From Agrilactobacillus yilanensis (GTDB lineage: Bacteria; Bacillota; Bacilli; Lactobacillales; Lactobacillaceae), in NCBI RefSeq assembly GCF_003946725.1, contig NZ_RHOY01000002.1, forward strand, positions 186,001-250,000: a DNA stretch of 64,000 bases, in the 5' to 3' direction. Positions 26,034-33,950 of this stretch are shown here, one piece after another. The translations under genes were made by a program, and so were the position numbers. The notes beneath the pieces were generated by a model. That model was not told where the DNA came from, searched no databases, and saw nothing but the letters and a program-made list of their open reading frames with translations. Within the stretch, counting starts at the first letter, position 1. Every line of letters starts with the position of its first letter.

Positions 26034-26245
26034 GGTATAAGTTATTCTGGAAAAATTTGCCAGAAAGTATAACTTATACCTTTATTTTTTGATTTTAAAG
26101 TTATCCACAGCTTCACAAAAACAGTCAGCATCTACCTTTTCGTCACTATCTTTTTGTTAGTAATCATTTCATATATGTATAACTTATACCATAAATACAA
26201 TTAAAGTATAAGTTATTCCGAAATTATTACGGAATAACTTATACT
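26034..26245. repeat. Partition-type repeat cluster downstream of parB
   Basis: Five copies at 26,034, 26,067, 26,177, 26,206 and 26,231 of the same quasi-palindrome lie between the parB-like gene and the repA leader. 26,034/26,067 and 26,206/26,231 are inverted pairs; the second is GTATAAGTTATTCC facing GGAATAACTTATAC. With the upstream cluster they bracket the par operon. Confidence 0.85.
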
Positions 26246-26261
26246 TTAATTAAAAAGACTA

Positions 26262-26300
26262 TTGCAAAGGCTTTTTCATGATGTTAAATTAAGTTTGTAG
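26262..26300 (+). promoter_or_regulatory. Candidate promoter of the repA leader transcript
   Basis: TTGCAA and TAAATT are separated by 17 bases; initiation near 26,300 would give a leader of about 250 bases before repA. The -10 matches the consensus at only four of six positions. Confidence 0.45.
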
Positions 26301-26325
26301 AAAAAAAAACGAGCCGAAGCCCGTT
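26301..26325 (-). terminator. Terminator of the predicted antisense RNA
   Basis: On the minus strand AACGGGC-TTCG-GCTCGTT, a stable tetraloop hairpin, is followed by nine T. Nothing annotated on the minus strand ends here except the predicted antisense RNA. Confidence 0.85.
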
Positions 26326-26428
26326 AAAAATTGAATAAAAAAAAGAAGGCCGAGTATGAAAGTCCCGCTAAAAACAATCATACTTGGAATCACATGCACA
26401 CTCATGTGTCCCTGCCTTATGCTTGTTT
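26301..26428 (-). ncRNA. Predicted antisense RNA of the repA leader (about 125 nt)
   Basis: A strong minus-strand promoter (TTGAAA at 26,455-26,460, 17-base spacer, TATAAT at 26,432-26,437) faces the repA leader, and an efficient terminator ends at 26,301. The transcript would cover the leader ORF's ribosome site and first 24 codons. The plus strand contains a matching stem-loop CACATG-CACACT-CATGTG at 26,391-26,408 inside a larger arm AAAAACAA/TTGTTTTT, a typical kissing-loop target. Copy-number control by antisense RNA is known in RepA_N plasmids such as pSK41. This RNA itself is a prediction. Confidence 0.75.
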
Positions 26429-26520
26429 TTCATTATAGACGGTATAAGCTTAGTTTTCAATACCTAAAATTGAATTCGTATAAAAGTGGACACACTCAAG
26501 TTAATTATCTGAGGCTGTGA
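26356..26520 (+). CDS. 54-residue leader ORF upstream of repA
   Basis: ATG 26,356 to TGA 26,518-26,520. GAAGG lies 8 bases upstream. The peptide begins MKVPLKTIILGITCTLMC and is hydrophobic to about residue 26, then polar. The ORF covers the 5' arm of the hairpin next to the repA ribosome site and ends just before its 3' arm. A translating ribosome would therefore open that hairpin. It probably acts as a leader peptide coupled to repA. A small membrane toxin paired with the antisense RNA is the alternative, but the P-x-x-x-G-type Fst signature is not present. Confidence 0.55.
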   Translation: MKVPLKTIILGITCTLMCPCLMLVFHYRRYKLSFQYLKLNSYKSGHTQVNYLRL

Positions 26521-26543
26521 ACCACTTTTTTTATACGGAAGGA
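26477..26543 (+). promoter_or_regulatory. Hairpin adjoining the repA Shine-Dalgarno
   Basis: CGTATAAAAGTGG at 26,477-26,489 pairs with CCACTTTTTTTATACG at 26,522-26,537 (13 pairs, three-T bulge). The 3' arm ends at the first base of GGAAGGA, the repA ribosome binding site. Closed, it would hinder repA translation; a ribosome on the leader ORF would melt the 5' arm. Confidence 0.7.
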
Positions 26544-26548
26544 CCCTG

Positions 26549-27688
26549 ATGATTATAAGTTCAGTTGACCCTAGTGTCCAGGCACTATTATATTTTAAGG
26601 ACGAACAATATCGAGAAGTTTTTTGCAAATTGCCGATGGTTTTACTTACTAACCAAAAATATGAAAATCTAACAAATAATGCTCGAGTTGCTTATGCTTT
26701 ATTAACCTCTCGCTTTGAATTATCTTTTAAAAACAATTGGATTGATGATACTGGTGCAATTTACTTTTACTACACCACTAAAACTTTAGCTGCCGATGTT
26801 CATGTTTCCGAACGGACAGCTGTTAAAGTCCGTCAAGAACTTGTTGCTGCTAATCTGTTAAATATTCAAAAACAAGGCCTCCACAAGCCAGCCAGACTTT
26901 ATTTATTAAAACCGGTAATTGAAACGTCTGATTTTTCTAAAATTGAGATGCTTCAGGCTAAAGATACCCAACCTGCACCGACGGTTCGGAATGAAAAAGG
27001 GCAATTAACCAGTGATGCAGAATCTGCATGTCAAGTTAAAAGCCCATCAAATCAGCATTTGTTATCCAGAGATGCAAAATCTGCACGTCCAGACGTGCAA
27101 GATTTGCCTGCTAGATATATTAATACTCAAATAAAACAAGATAATACTAAACCCAAAACAGATACTTTAAAACAAGATACTTTTAAATCAGATACTCTAA
27201 AACCCCTGGATGCTGAAAAAGATACTCAAAGTTTAACGGCGGCCTTAGCCCAATATAAAGCCTTAGATCAAGACAACAGTGTCTTTTCGGAAACGGCCTA
27301 TAACTTATTACAGATTTTGAGCGCCAATTTTAATCAAGACGTGGTGACTTTAAGCAAATGTATTTTTAAAGCTAAGGATGCAGCGTTAAACAATCAAGGT
27401 CTTTATTCCAAATACTTAGATTTAAAAGATTTTACTCAGACCGTAGAAAAAACGATTTATCGCATTTTGAAACAAGCAAAGGCGGGAGCAATTAAGGATT
27501 TAAAGAAATATATATTCAAAACGTTTAATAGCGAATTTGATTTTCTGAGTAAAAAATACTTAATTTGGTGTCAAACGCACCAACCTAAAGATGCATTGGG
27601 CAATACCCAGTTAAAACCAGTAAATCCGGTCACAGAACAAGACTTAGCCAGTATTGACTCAGCACAGGTCCAGCAAATTTTTGGTTAA
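26549..27688 (+). CDS. repA: RepA_N-family replication initiator
   Basis: A 379-residue initiator. The N-terminus (FCKLPMVLLTNQKYENLTNNARVAYALLTSRFELSFKNNWIDDTGAIYFYYTTKTLAADVHVSERTAVKVRQELV) is the RepA_N winged-helix domain of pAD1/pCF10-like plasmids and lactobacillus megaplasmids. Residues 150-230 are a low-complexity linker whose DNA holds 15-base repeats and a large inverted repeat, the place where RepA_N origins lie. The C-terminal third is variable and helical. GGAAGGA precedes the ATG. The stop overlaps the end of the convergent UvrA-like gene by four bases. Confidence 0.92.
   Translation: MIISSVDPSVQALLYFKDEQYREVFCKLPMVLLTNQKYENLTNNARVAYALLTSRFELSFKNNWIDDTGAIYFYYTTKTLAADVHVSERTAVKVRQELVAANLLNIQKQGLHKPARLYLLKPVIETSDFSKIEMLQAKDTQPAPTVRNEKGQLTSDAESACQVKSPSNQHLLSRDAKSARPDVQDLPARYINTQIKQDNTKPKTDTLKQDTFKSDTLKPLDAEKDTQSLTAALAQYKALDQDNSVFSETAYNLLQILSANFNQDVVTLSKCIFKAKDAALNNQGLYSKYLDLKDFTQTVEKTIYRILKQAKAGAIKDLKKYIFKTFNSEFDFLSKKYLIWCQTHQPKDALGNTQLKPVNPVTEQDLASIDSAQVQQIFG
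27014..27230. other. Probable origin of replication inside repA (iterons and inverted repeat)
   Basis: GATACT recurs at 27,161, 27,176, 27,191 and 27,221, a strict 15-base period with one degenerate unit at 27,206. Just upstream, GATGCAGAATCTGCAT (27,014) and GATGCAAAATCTGCAC (27,071) are direct repeats. The second, with the arm ending at 27,106, forms an inverted repeat of about 16 bases (GCAAAATCTGCACGTC facing GACGTGCAAGATTTGC). RepA_N plasmids carry their origin within the repA coding sequence at this point. Confidence 0.7.
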
Positions 27689-30201
27689 GGCGTTTGTAAT
27701 TTCTGCCAATAGTCGGCTAAGTAAGTTAAGGTTAGGCTGTTAGGCGCTTGCACTAATGCCAAAGGTTGCCCAGCTGCCATCAATTGACCCCCAGCAGCCC
27801 CACCTTTAGGGCCAAGATCTACAAGATAATCTGCGTTGAGCATTAAGTCTAGATCGTGGGTGATGATCAAAATAGTGCCCCCTTTAAGCCGTAATTTATC
27901 GATGATTTTTAAAAGGACTTGAATGTCTAATGGATGTAGACCGATGGAAGGTTCATCAAAGACAAATAATGTATTTTGCTGCTGTTTATTAAGGTGTTTA
28001 ACCAGTTTTAAACGCTGGGCTTCACCACCGGACAAGGTGGGGGTACTTTCACCTAGATGTAAATAGCCTAGGCCTACTTCGTCTAAGCGCTTGAGCTGAT
28101 TGTAAATTTTAGGCTGGCTTTCAAAAACAGGTAAGGCTGCTTTGACAGATAAATCTAATAGATCAACGATACTGTTGTTTTGCCAATGAATGGCTTGGAT
28201 TTCTGGTTTGTAACGGGTACCATGACATACTGGACAAGTGACGGACATATCCGGTAAATATTGAATATCTAGGGTGATCGTGCCCACACCACCACAGTTT
28301 GGACAGGCGCCTTCCTTGTTGTTATAAGAAAAATGTTGAATGCCGTAATTTTGAGCTTTGGCCTCGGGTTGAGCTGCAAATAAACGGCGTAAGTTATCCA
28401 TGATGCTAGTATAAGTAGCAATTGTAGAACGGGCATTTTTACCGATTGGAGCGGCGTCAACGCTGACAACGTCGGTTAAATCGGTAGTAAGCTGGGTAAT
28501 TTGATGGGGCAGTTTTTGTTTGGCTTTTAGCGCTTGGATCCCTGGAACAAGACTATCTAAAATGAGACTAGTTTTACCAGCTCCGGAAAATCCGGTGACG
28601 GCGGTGACTTGATTGTCAGGAAACTGAACGTTTAAATCGGTTAGATTAAAGTAGTCTTTAACTTCAATAGTTGTTTGCTGATGCGTGGGGTGCTTTGCTG
28701 GGTGTTTAGGTTGTAAAATTTTAGCTTTACCGGCAATAAAGGGGCCGATTAAGGAGTGGGGATTGTGAGTGAGATTACTAGGGGTGTCTTGAGCAATCAC
28801 AGTGCCACCTTTGTCGCCAGAACCAGGACCGATCTCAATAACCCAATCTGCAGCGGCAATAATGTCTACGTCATGATCGACGACAACTAGTGAGTTACCT
28901 TGGGCAATTAAAGCGCGAAAAATTTGGAGTAGGCCTTTGATGTTATCCGGATGTAAGCCGATGGAGGGTTCGTCTAAAACGTACAAAACACCAGTGGTTT
29001 CTGTTCGCAAAGTCCGGGCTAATTGGATACGCTGTAGTTCCCCGGTGGACAGACTGGCGCCATCACGATCTAAGCTTAAGTAATCTAGGCCGAGTTCTAA
29101 AAGCGGCTGTAAATTATCTTTTAGTTCCGTGAATAACATAGTTGCTAAGGTGTGCATATTTTGAGGTAGTGCTGCTAAAGTGGCATCGGTCCAAGGTAAT
29201 AATTGATTTAATTGTAATCTGGCAACTTCAGCAATATTTTTACCAGCAACTAGTTGGGTTAATAAATCGGGATTTAGGCGGGTGCCATGGCAAGTAGGAC
29301 AGGTAGAAAAATGGAAAAATTGATTGATTTTAGCAATGGAACGCTCACTTTTTGCACTTTTTAAAGCTTCGTAAACCGCTTCATAGGCGTTTTCATATAG
29401 GGTACCTTTTGTGTGGAATACCCGGCCGGTACTCGCATGAAAGTCAAATGGATAAAGCTTTTTTTCGCCATGGAGTACGATGTTTTTTTCTTCAGATGTT
29501 AGGTCTTTGTATGGAACGTCGATACGGACACCGATACTTTCAGCAACAGCTGGCATAAAATTACGCCCAGGCAGGTGCCAAGATTGAACGACGCCTTCGC
29601 GCAGTGTTTGTGACACGTCGCCGATTAACTTATCAGGATCTAGTTGCCGGACAACACCTAAGCCATCACACTTTGGACAGGCACCAGCGGAGTTGAAGGC
29701 AAAGTCCTCGGCACTTTTGGCCATAAATTGAACATGGCAGGTGGGGCAAGTAATGCGGCCCATAGCGTCGCCTGAAAGTTCCATAGCTTGGGCGATATCT
29801 AAGGTGGGTTCTAAGCGATGCCCATTTGGACAAACTACTGAGCCTAGTCGGGAGAAAATTAAGCGCACGATGTTATAAATTTCAGTCATTGACCCTACGG
29901 TAGAACGTACAGAAGGTGTGCTGGGCCGCTGCCGTAATGCTAAAGCTGAGGGAATGTGCTTTACGGATTGAACTTGAGATTTTTTAGCTTGACCGATGCG
30001 GCGGCGGGTGTAGGTGGATAAGGCATCTAAATAACGCCGGGAGCCTTCAGCATATAAAATACCCATAGCTAGCGAGCTTTTGCCAGAACCTGAGGGCCCA
30101 GAAATTGCTACAAATTTATTTAAGGGAATATCAATGTCAATATTTTTTAAGTTATTAACGTTACCACCCCGGACTTCAATATGATCTATAATATTTGTCA
30201 T
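27685..30201 (-). CDS. UvrA-like ABC-class ATPase (UvrA paralogue)
   Basis: An 838-residue two-nucleotide-domain protein. The first Walker A is GPSGSGKSS at 35-43 and the second is GFSGAGKTS near residue 535. The signatures LSTGELQRIQLARTL and LSGGEAQRLKLVKHL are present, as are zinc-finger pairs CPTC...CPKC and CPNC...CPVC. It is about 110 residues shorter than true UvrA and fits the class II paralogues. Those lack part of the UvrB-binding region and are linked to drug or intercalator resistance, as in DrrC. Role in repair or resistance is not settled. It is monocistronic, and the stop overlaps that of repA. Confidence 0.88.
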   Translation of the reverse strand: MTNIIDHIEVRGGNVNNLKNIDIDIPLNKFVAISGPSGSGKSSLAMGILYAEGSRRYLDALSTYTRRRIGQAKKSQVQSVKHIPSALALRQRPSTPSVRSTVGSMTEIYNIVRLIFSRLGSVVCPNGHRLEPTLDIAQAMELSGDAMGRITCPTCHVQFMAKSAEDFAFNSAGACPKCDGLGVVRQLDPDKLIGDVSQTLREGVVQSWHLPGRNFMPAVAESIGVRIDVPYKDLTSEEKNIVLHGEKKLYPFDFHASTGRVFHTKGTLYENAYEAVYEALKSAKSERSIAKINQFFHFSTCPTCHGTRLNPDLLTQLVAGKNIAEVARLQLNQLLPWTDATLAALPQNMHTLATMLFTELKDNLQPLLELGLDYLSLDRDGASLSTGELQRIQLARTLRTETTGVLYVLDEPSIGLHPDNIKGLLQIFRALIAQGNSLVVVDHDVDIIAAADWVIEIGPGSGDKGGTVIAQDTPSNLTHNPHSLIGPFIAGKAKILQPKHPAKHPTHQQTTIEVKDYFNLTDLNVQFPDNQVTAVTGFSGAGKTSLILDSLVPGIQALKAKQKLPHQITQLTTDLTDVVSVDAAPIGKNARSTIATYTSIMDNLRRLFAAQPEAKAQNYGIQHFSYNNKEGACPNCGGVGTITLDIQYLPDMSVTCPVCHGTRYKPEIQAIHWQNNSIVDLLDLSVKAALPVFESQPKIYNQLKRLDEVGLGYLHLGESTPTLSGGEAQRLKLVKHLNKQQQNTLFVFDEPSIGLHPLDIQVLLKIIDKLRLKGGTILIITHDLDLMLNADYLVDLGPKGGAAGGQLMAAGQPLALVQAPNSLTLTYLADYWQKLQTP

Positions 30202-30403
30202 AATAGCCTCCTAAAAGCGCGTTGTTATTATCTTAAGCTTAAATTGACGGATGGTCAAAGGGATGGATATTGCGGGGATCCATATTATATCCAGTTTTAA
30301 AACAATGGCAAGACGTTGAGAAAGTTTTTAATTTTATTAGAGGCGTTGCTTTAGAAAATGGAGAAAACTAAATTTTTAAAGCAGTTAAAATATAAGCTCA
30401 AAC

Positions 30404-30442
30404 AAAAAAGGACGAAAACCAATTTTAGTTTTCGTCCTTTTT
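30404..30442. terminator. Terminator downstream of uxaC
   Basis: AAAGGACGAAAAC pairs with GTTTTCGTCCTTT with A and T runs on both sides. It closes the uxaC operon on the minus strand. Confidence 0.9.
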
Positions 30443-30481
30443 AAAATTCATTTTAATCAAACTTGGCAGGGGTACTTATTT

Positions 30482-31930
30482 TTATTTACCGAATAATTCT
30501 TCAGGTGTAGCATCTGGGAAGAAGCCGAAGAAGTCATAGGCATTGTTGTAAGAAATGTTTTGAACAATCTTACCAAGATAAGCTTCGTCATCAGGAACAC
30601 GGCCTTGTTCTGCTAATTCACCGTAGAAGTTACATAGCACACGACGGAAGTATTCATGCCGTGGATAAGATAAGAAGCTACGAGAGTCAGTTAACATACC
30701 AACAAAGTGTGGTAATAAGCTTTGTTGGGCAAAGGTCCGTAATTGTTCGTGCATACCTTCAGCAGTATCATTGAACCACCAGCCGGCACCTAATTGCATC
30801 CGTTGAACGCCGCCCTCTAAGAAGCAACCCATCATAGAAGCTAATTCCATCCAGTCGTTAGGGTTTAGAGAATAGAAGATAGACTTAGGAATGTCATTAG
30901 TATCCCGCATCTTAGTGTACAATTTTTGAATATGCAAGGCGATATCTGGTTGTGTCCCAATAGCATCATAACCAGTGTCAGGGCCTAATTTATCAAACAT
31001 TGGCCGGTTAAGGTCACGAACAGAGTTAACGTGCCATTGCATTGTCCAGTCAAATTCGTTGTTTAATTTCATTAAGTTTTCAAGCAACATTGTCAAGTAT
31101 TTGTCAATTTCTTCTTGAGTCAAAGGCTTGTTAGCAATCCCTTTAGCCATGATTGCATTAACTTCAGCTTCGCTGGCTTCATTGAAGTGATAAGTCAATA
31201 GAGAATGATCAGATAAACGGCCGCCCATTTCATTGAAGAATTCAAAACGTTGATGCAAAGCTTTAACTAAGCTGTTGAAATCTGTAATTTCAACACCAGA
31301 AACCCGGCTCAATTCTTTCAAGTAATCCGCATAGCCATCCCGGTCAACTTGGATTAATTTGTCAGGACGCATAGCTGGTAAGGTTCTGAAACCATTTTCT
31401 TTTTCTTCAGCTTTTAGAAGTTTATGATAAGGCAATTCAGAAGCAGGATCATCAGTAGTGCAGACTGCTTTAACATTAGAGTTACGGATTAAGCTGCGTG
31501 GTTTGAAATCATCAGTTTGTAATAGCGCATTGGCTTTTTTCCAAATTTCAGGCGCTGTTTTTTCGTTAAAGACTTCATCAATACCAAAGAAACGACGCAA
31601 TTCAAGATGTGTCCATTCATATAAAGGATTACCGGCTGCGTTTTCAATCGTTTTAGCCCAGGCGATGAATTTATCGTAATCGTCGCCGTCACCAGTGATC
31701 AATTCTTCAGGCACACCATTAGCCCGCATTAAACGCCACTTGTAATGGTCCCCATAAACACCTTCGTTAATCCAAACTCGGGTAATATTATCATAGTTTT
31801 TGTTTTCATAGATTTCATCAGGATTCAAATGACAATGAAAATCAATGATTGGCATGTCTTTTGCGTAATCATGGAATAACTTTTTGCCCATTTCATTTGT
31901 TAATAGAAAATCTTTGTCTAGTAATGCCAT
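30482..31930 (-). CDS. uxaC: Uronate (glucuronate/galacturonate) isomerase
   Basis: A 482-residue UxaC, which isomerises D-glucuronate to D-fructuronate and D-galacturonate to D-tagaturonate. The metal-site motif [19 protein letters not shown] near residue 30, the central [15 protein letters not shown] and [23 protein letters not shown] are all present. The ATG at 31,930 has AGGAG 11 bases upstream; the longer GTG frame begins within that site. It is downstream of the transporter gene by 43 bases and ends in a terminator. Confidence 0.97.
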   Translation of the reverse strand: MALLDKDFLLTNEMGKKLFHDYAKDMPIIDFHCHLNPDEIYENKNYDNITRVWINEGVYGDHYKWRLMRANGVPEELITGDGDDYDKFIAWAKTIENAAGNPLYEWTHLELRRFFGIDEVFNEKTAPEIWKKANALLQTDDFKPRSLIRNSNVKAVCTTDDPASELPYHKLLKAEEKENGFRTLPAMRPDKLIQVDRDGYADYLKELSRVSGVEITDFNSLVKALHQRFEFFNEMGGRLSDHSLLTYHFNEASEAEVNAIMAKGIANKPLTQEEIDKYLTMLLENLMKLNNEFDWTMQWHVNSVRDLNRPMFDKLGPDTGYDAIGTQPDIALHIQKLYTKMRDTNDIPKSIFYSLNPNDWMELASMMGCFLEGGVQRMQLGAGWWFNDTAEGMHEQLRTFAQQSLLPHFVGMLTDSRSFLSYPRHEYFRRVLCNFYGELAEQGRVPDDEAYLGKIVQNISYNNAYDFFGFFPDATPEELFGK

Positions 31931-31973
31931 AATTCTATCCACTCCTATGATCTAAATTTAATTATAAAAATAA

Positions 31974-33443
31974 TTATTTGGTTGTATTCTTAACGTCTTT
32001 ATCGCCGATGATACCATGTTCCCATTTGCCGTTATCTAAGTCTTCAGCAATCTTCTTGAAACGATCATCTGACAATTTATACAATAAACCGACAACTAAA
32101 GCGGCGATTAATAAGCAAACACCAGGGTAAAGCGTCATGGCAGCTTTGATACCTGTCAAAGTTTTTTGAGTTTGGTGTGCGTTGGCAACATAACCTGTTA
32201 AGGCTAAGACACCGGCGCTGACTAAAGCAGCTAAAGATTGAGCGATTTTTCTTGAGAAGTTAAAAGCAGCATATGTGATAGCTTCTTTACGCATACCTGT
32301 GTGCCATTCACCATAGTCAATAACGTCAGATACAAAGGCCCAAGTGATCCCGTTTGGAATTGCTAAAGCGGTATACCCTACAGTAACTAAGATGATAAAT
32401 GTGACAACGTTTGTTGGTAAAATGAAGTTTAAGATATTGGCAGCAGCACCAATGATAAAGCAAGTCATGGCTGTTTTACGTTTGCCAAAGTGTTTTGTTA
32501 ACGTTGGAATCATGAAGACACCGACAATAGAAGTCCCCATCATGATGGCATTAACAACGGGCTGTAAGCCAATGTTACCTAAGTTATATTGGGCGAAGAA
32601 GACCATCATTTGGTTGTTAGTGTTCATTGCAGAGATGGTAAACAAAGTCATTAAGATAATAGTGAACAATGGACCATTAGTGAAGACAACTTTGAAGTAA
32701 TCTTTAAAACCTTCTGGTTGGGCGCCTTTATCACGGTGAACTTTAACGTTTTCACGTGTTCCCATAAAGCAGATAAAGAACATCAAAACCCCAAGAACAG
32801 CGAAGATAGAAGCAGCAATTAGGAAGCCGTGGCGTTCGTTTTTGCCACCAAACATAGTCATCATTGGAATGAAGGCAATCCCAGTTAAGAATTGTGCCCC
32901 AACAGAACCAACCTGTCTGGAAGTGGCTAAGAAGCTCCGGTCTTCAGAGTTTCTAGACATTACCGAGGCCAGTGAGCCGTATGGGTCATTGGTAAAGGAG
33001 TAAACTAAGCCCCAAATCATGTAAACGGCGTAAGCGTAAACAATTTTACCTGTAGGGGATAGGTCAGGCATTGTAAAAGTAACGACCGTCATGATCCCTA
33101 AGAAAATCGCAGAAATCATCATGACTGGCCGGAATTTCCCAGCCTTACCAATATTCTTACGGTTATCAATAATTGATCCAGCAATTGGATCCATAAATGC
33201 ATCAAAAATCTTTGTGAACGCGAAAATCCCAGCGACAGCGCCGGCACCGATACCAGCCGCATCAATCCAGAATTTTGTTAAGTAAGCTTGCCCCAAATCA
33301 AACATGAAGCCATTCCCGAAGTCCCCAAAACCATAGGCGATTTTCTGAGAGACGGGAATTTTCTTTTCGTGGTGGCCATCAACGAGCTCTTGGGCTAGTG
33401 TTTTTTGGCGTGCCGCAGTTTGCGCAGTTTTGTTCTCAGGCAT
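31974..33443 (-). CDS. GPH-family sugar/hexuronide transporter
   Basis: A 489-residue glycoside-pentoside-hexuronide:cation symporter of the MFS superfamily with about twelve membrane segments. The N-terminus KIAYGFGDFGNGFMFDLGQAYLTKFWID and the loop AFMDPIAGSIIDNR are family hallmarks. Paired with uxaC and divergent from uxaB-uxaA, it most likely imports galacturonate, glucuronate or a hexuronide. It is the first gene of the minus-strand operon, with AGAGG before the ATG. Confidence 0.92.
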   Translation of the reverse strand: MPENKTAQTAARQKTLAQELVDGHHEKKIPVSQKIAYGFGDFGNGFMFDLGQAYLTKFWIDAAGIGAGAVAGIFAFTKIFDAFMDPIAGSIIDNRKNIGKAGKFRPVMMISAIFLGIMTVVTFTMPDLSPTGKIVYAYAVYMIWGLVYSFTNDPYGSLASVMSRNSEDRSFLATSRQVGSVGAQFLTGIAFIPMMTMFGGKNERHGFLIAASIFAVLGVLMFFICFMGTRENVKVHRDKGAQPEGFKDYFKVVFTNGPLFTIILMTLFTISAMNTNNQMMVFFAQYNLGNIGLQPVVNAIMMGTSIVGVFMIPTLTKHFGKRKTAMTCFIIGAAANILNFILPTNVVTFIILVTVGYTALAIPNGITWAFVSDVIDYGEWHTGMRKEAITYAAFNFSRKIAQSLAALVSAGVLALTGYVANAHQTQKTLTGIKAAMTLYPGVCLLIAALVVGLLYKLSDDRFKKIAEDLDNGKWEHGIIGDKDVKNTTK

Positions 33444-33566
33444 ACTGTTTTATCCTCTTTTCTCTAAGTAACATTGAATAATAATAAAATTAGATCGGAC
33501 GTTTTAGAAAGCTGTTCTATAACGCCTAAGTACATTTGACGTCAAAAATAAAATTGGTCTGTAACA

Positions 33567-33580
33567 TGTTAACGATTTCA
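33567..33580. promoter_or_regulatory. cre (CcpA) site of the transporter-uxaC operon
   Basis: TGTTAACGATTTCA matches the cre consensus TGWNANCGNTNWCA at every fixed position. It lies 124 bases upstream of the transporter start and is the exact reverse complement of the site at 33,835. Confidence 0.85.
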
Positions 33581-33806
33581 TGATAAAACCAAATTATTTG
33601 AATGTCAACATAAAGTTAAAAAAATCACAATTAAATTATGCGATATATCACGATATAGGCATAATAATATAGGAAAATTGGTAAATAATGTGTTATACCC
33701 GAGGCGAATTAAGCCGCTAAAACTGTTGATAACAGCTGATCCATTGTAAAATAAGCCTTATGGATGATTTGATAGGCACATTATTTTAGAAAATTTATAA
33801 ATAGAC

Positions 33807-33835
33807 TTGACATTTTGCTTAATTATCAATACTAT
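33807..33835 (+). promoter_or_regulatory. Promoter of uxaB-uxaA
   Basis: TTGACA at 33,807-33,812 and TACTAT at 33,830-33,835 are separated by 17 bases. Transcription would start about 110 bases before uxaB. Confidence 0.75.
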
Positions 33836-33848
33836 GAAATCGTTAACA
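33835..33848. promoter_or_regulatory. cre (CcpA) site overlapping the uxaB start of transcription
   Basis: TGAAATCGTTAACA is a perfect cre match placed over the last base of the -10 and the likely transcription start, the position of a roadblock repressor site. In 33,444-33,950 I see only this site, the promoter and the other cre. Confidence 0.85.
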
Positions 33849-33950
33849 AATATAATTGAGTAGCCAAGGCATGTCTATCTTAAATTGGGGATGATGATGA
33901 CGTCATCTCGCAAGGATAGGCTGCATCTAAATTTTTTGGAGGTCATAAAA

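Noticed and set aside
26356-26520. Fst/Ldr-type type I toxin
   Set aside because: The peptide is small and hydrophobic and faces an antisense RNA, but it lacks the conserved P-x-x-x-G core and charged tail of Fst toxins. Its position over the repA hairpin fits a leader peptide better. Not fully excluded.
32741-32770. Second parS-like site with a CACGTG core
   Set aside because: Only the central bases match; the flanks deviate and it lies within the transporter coding sequence.
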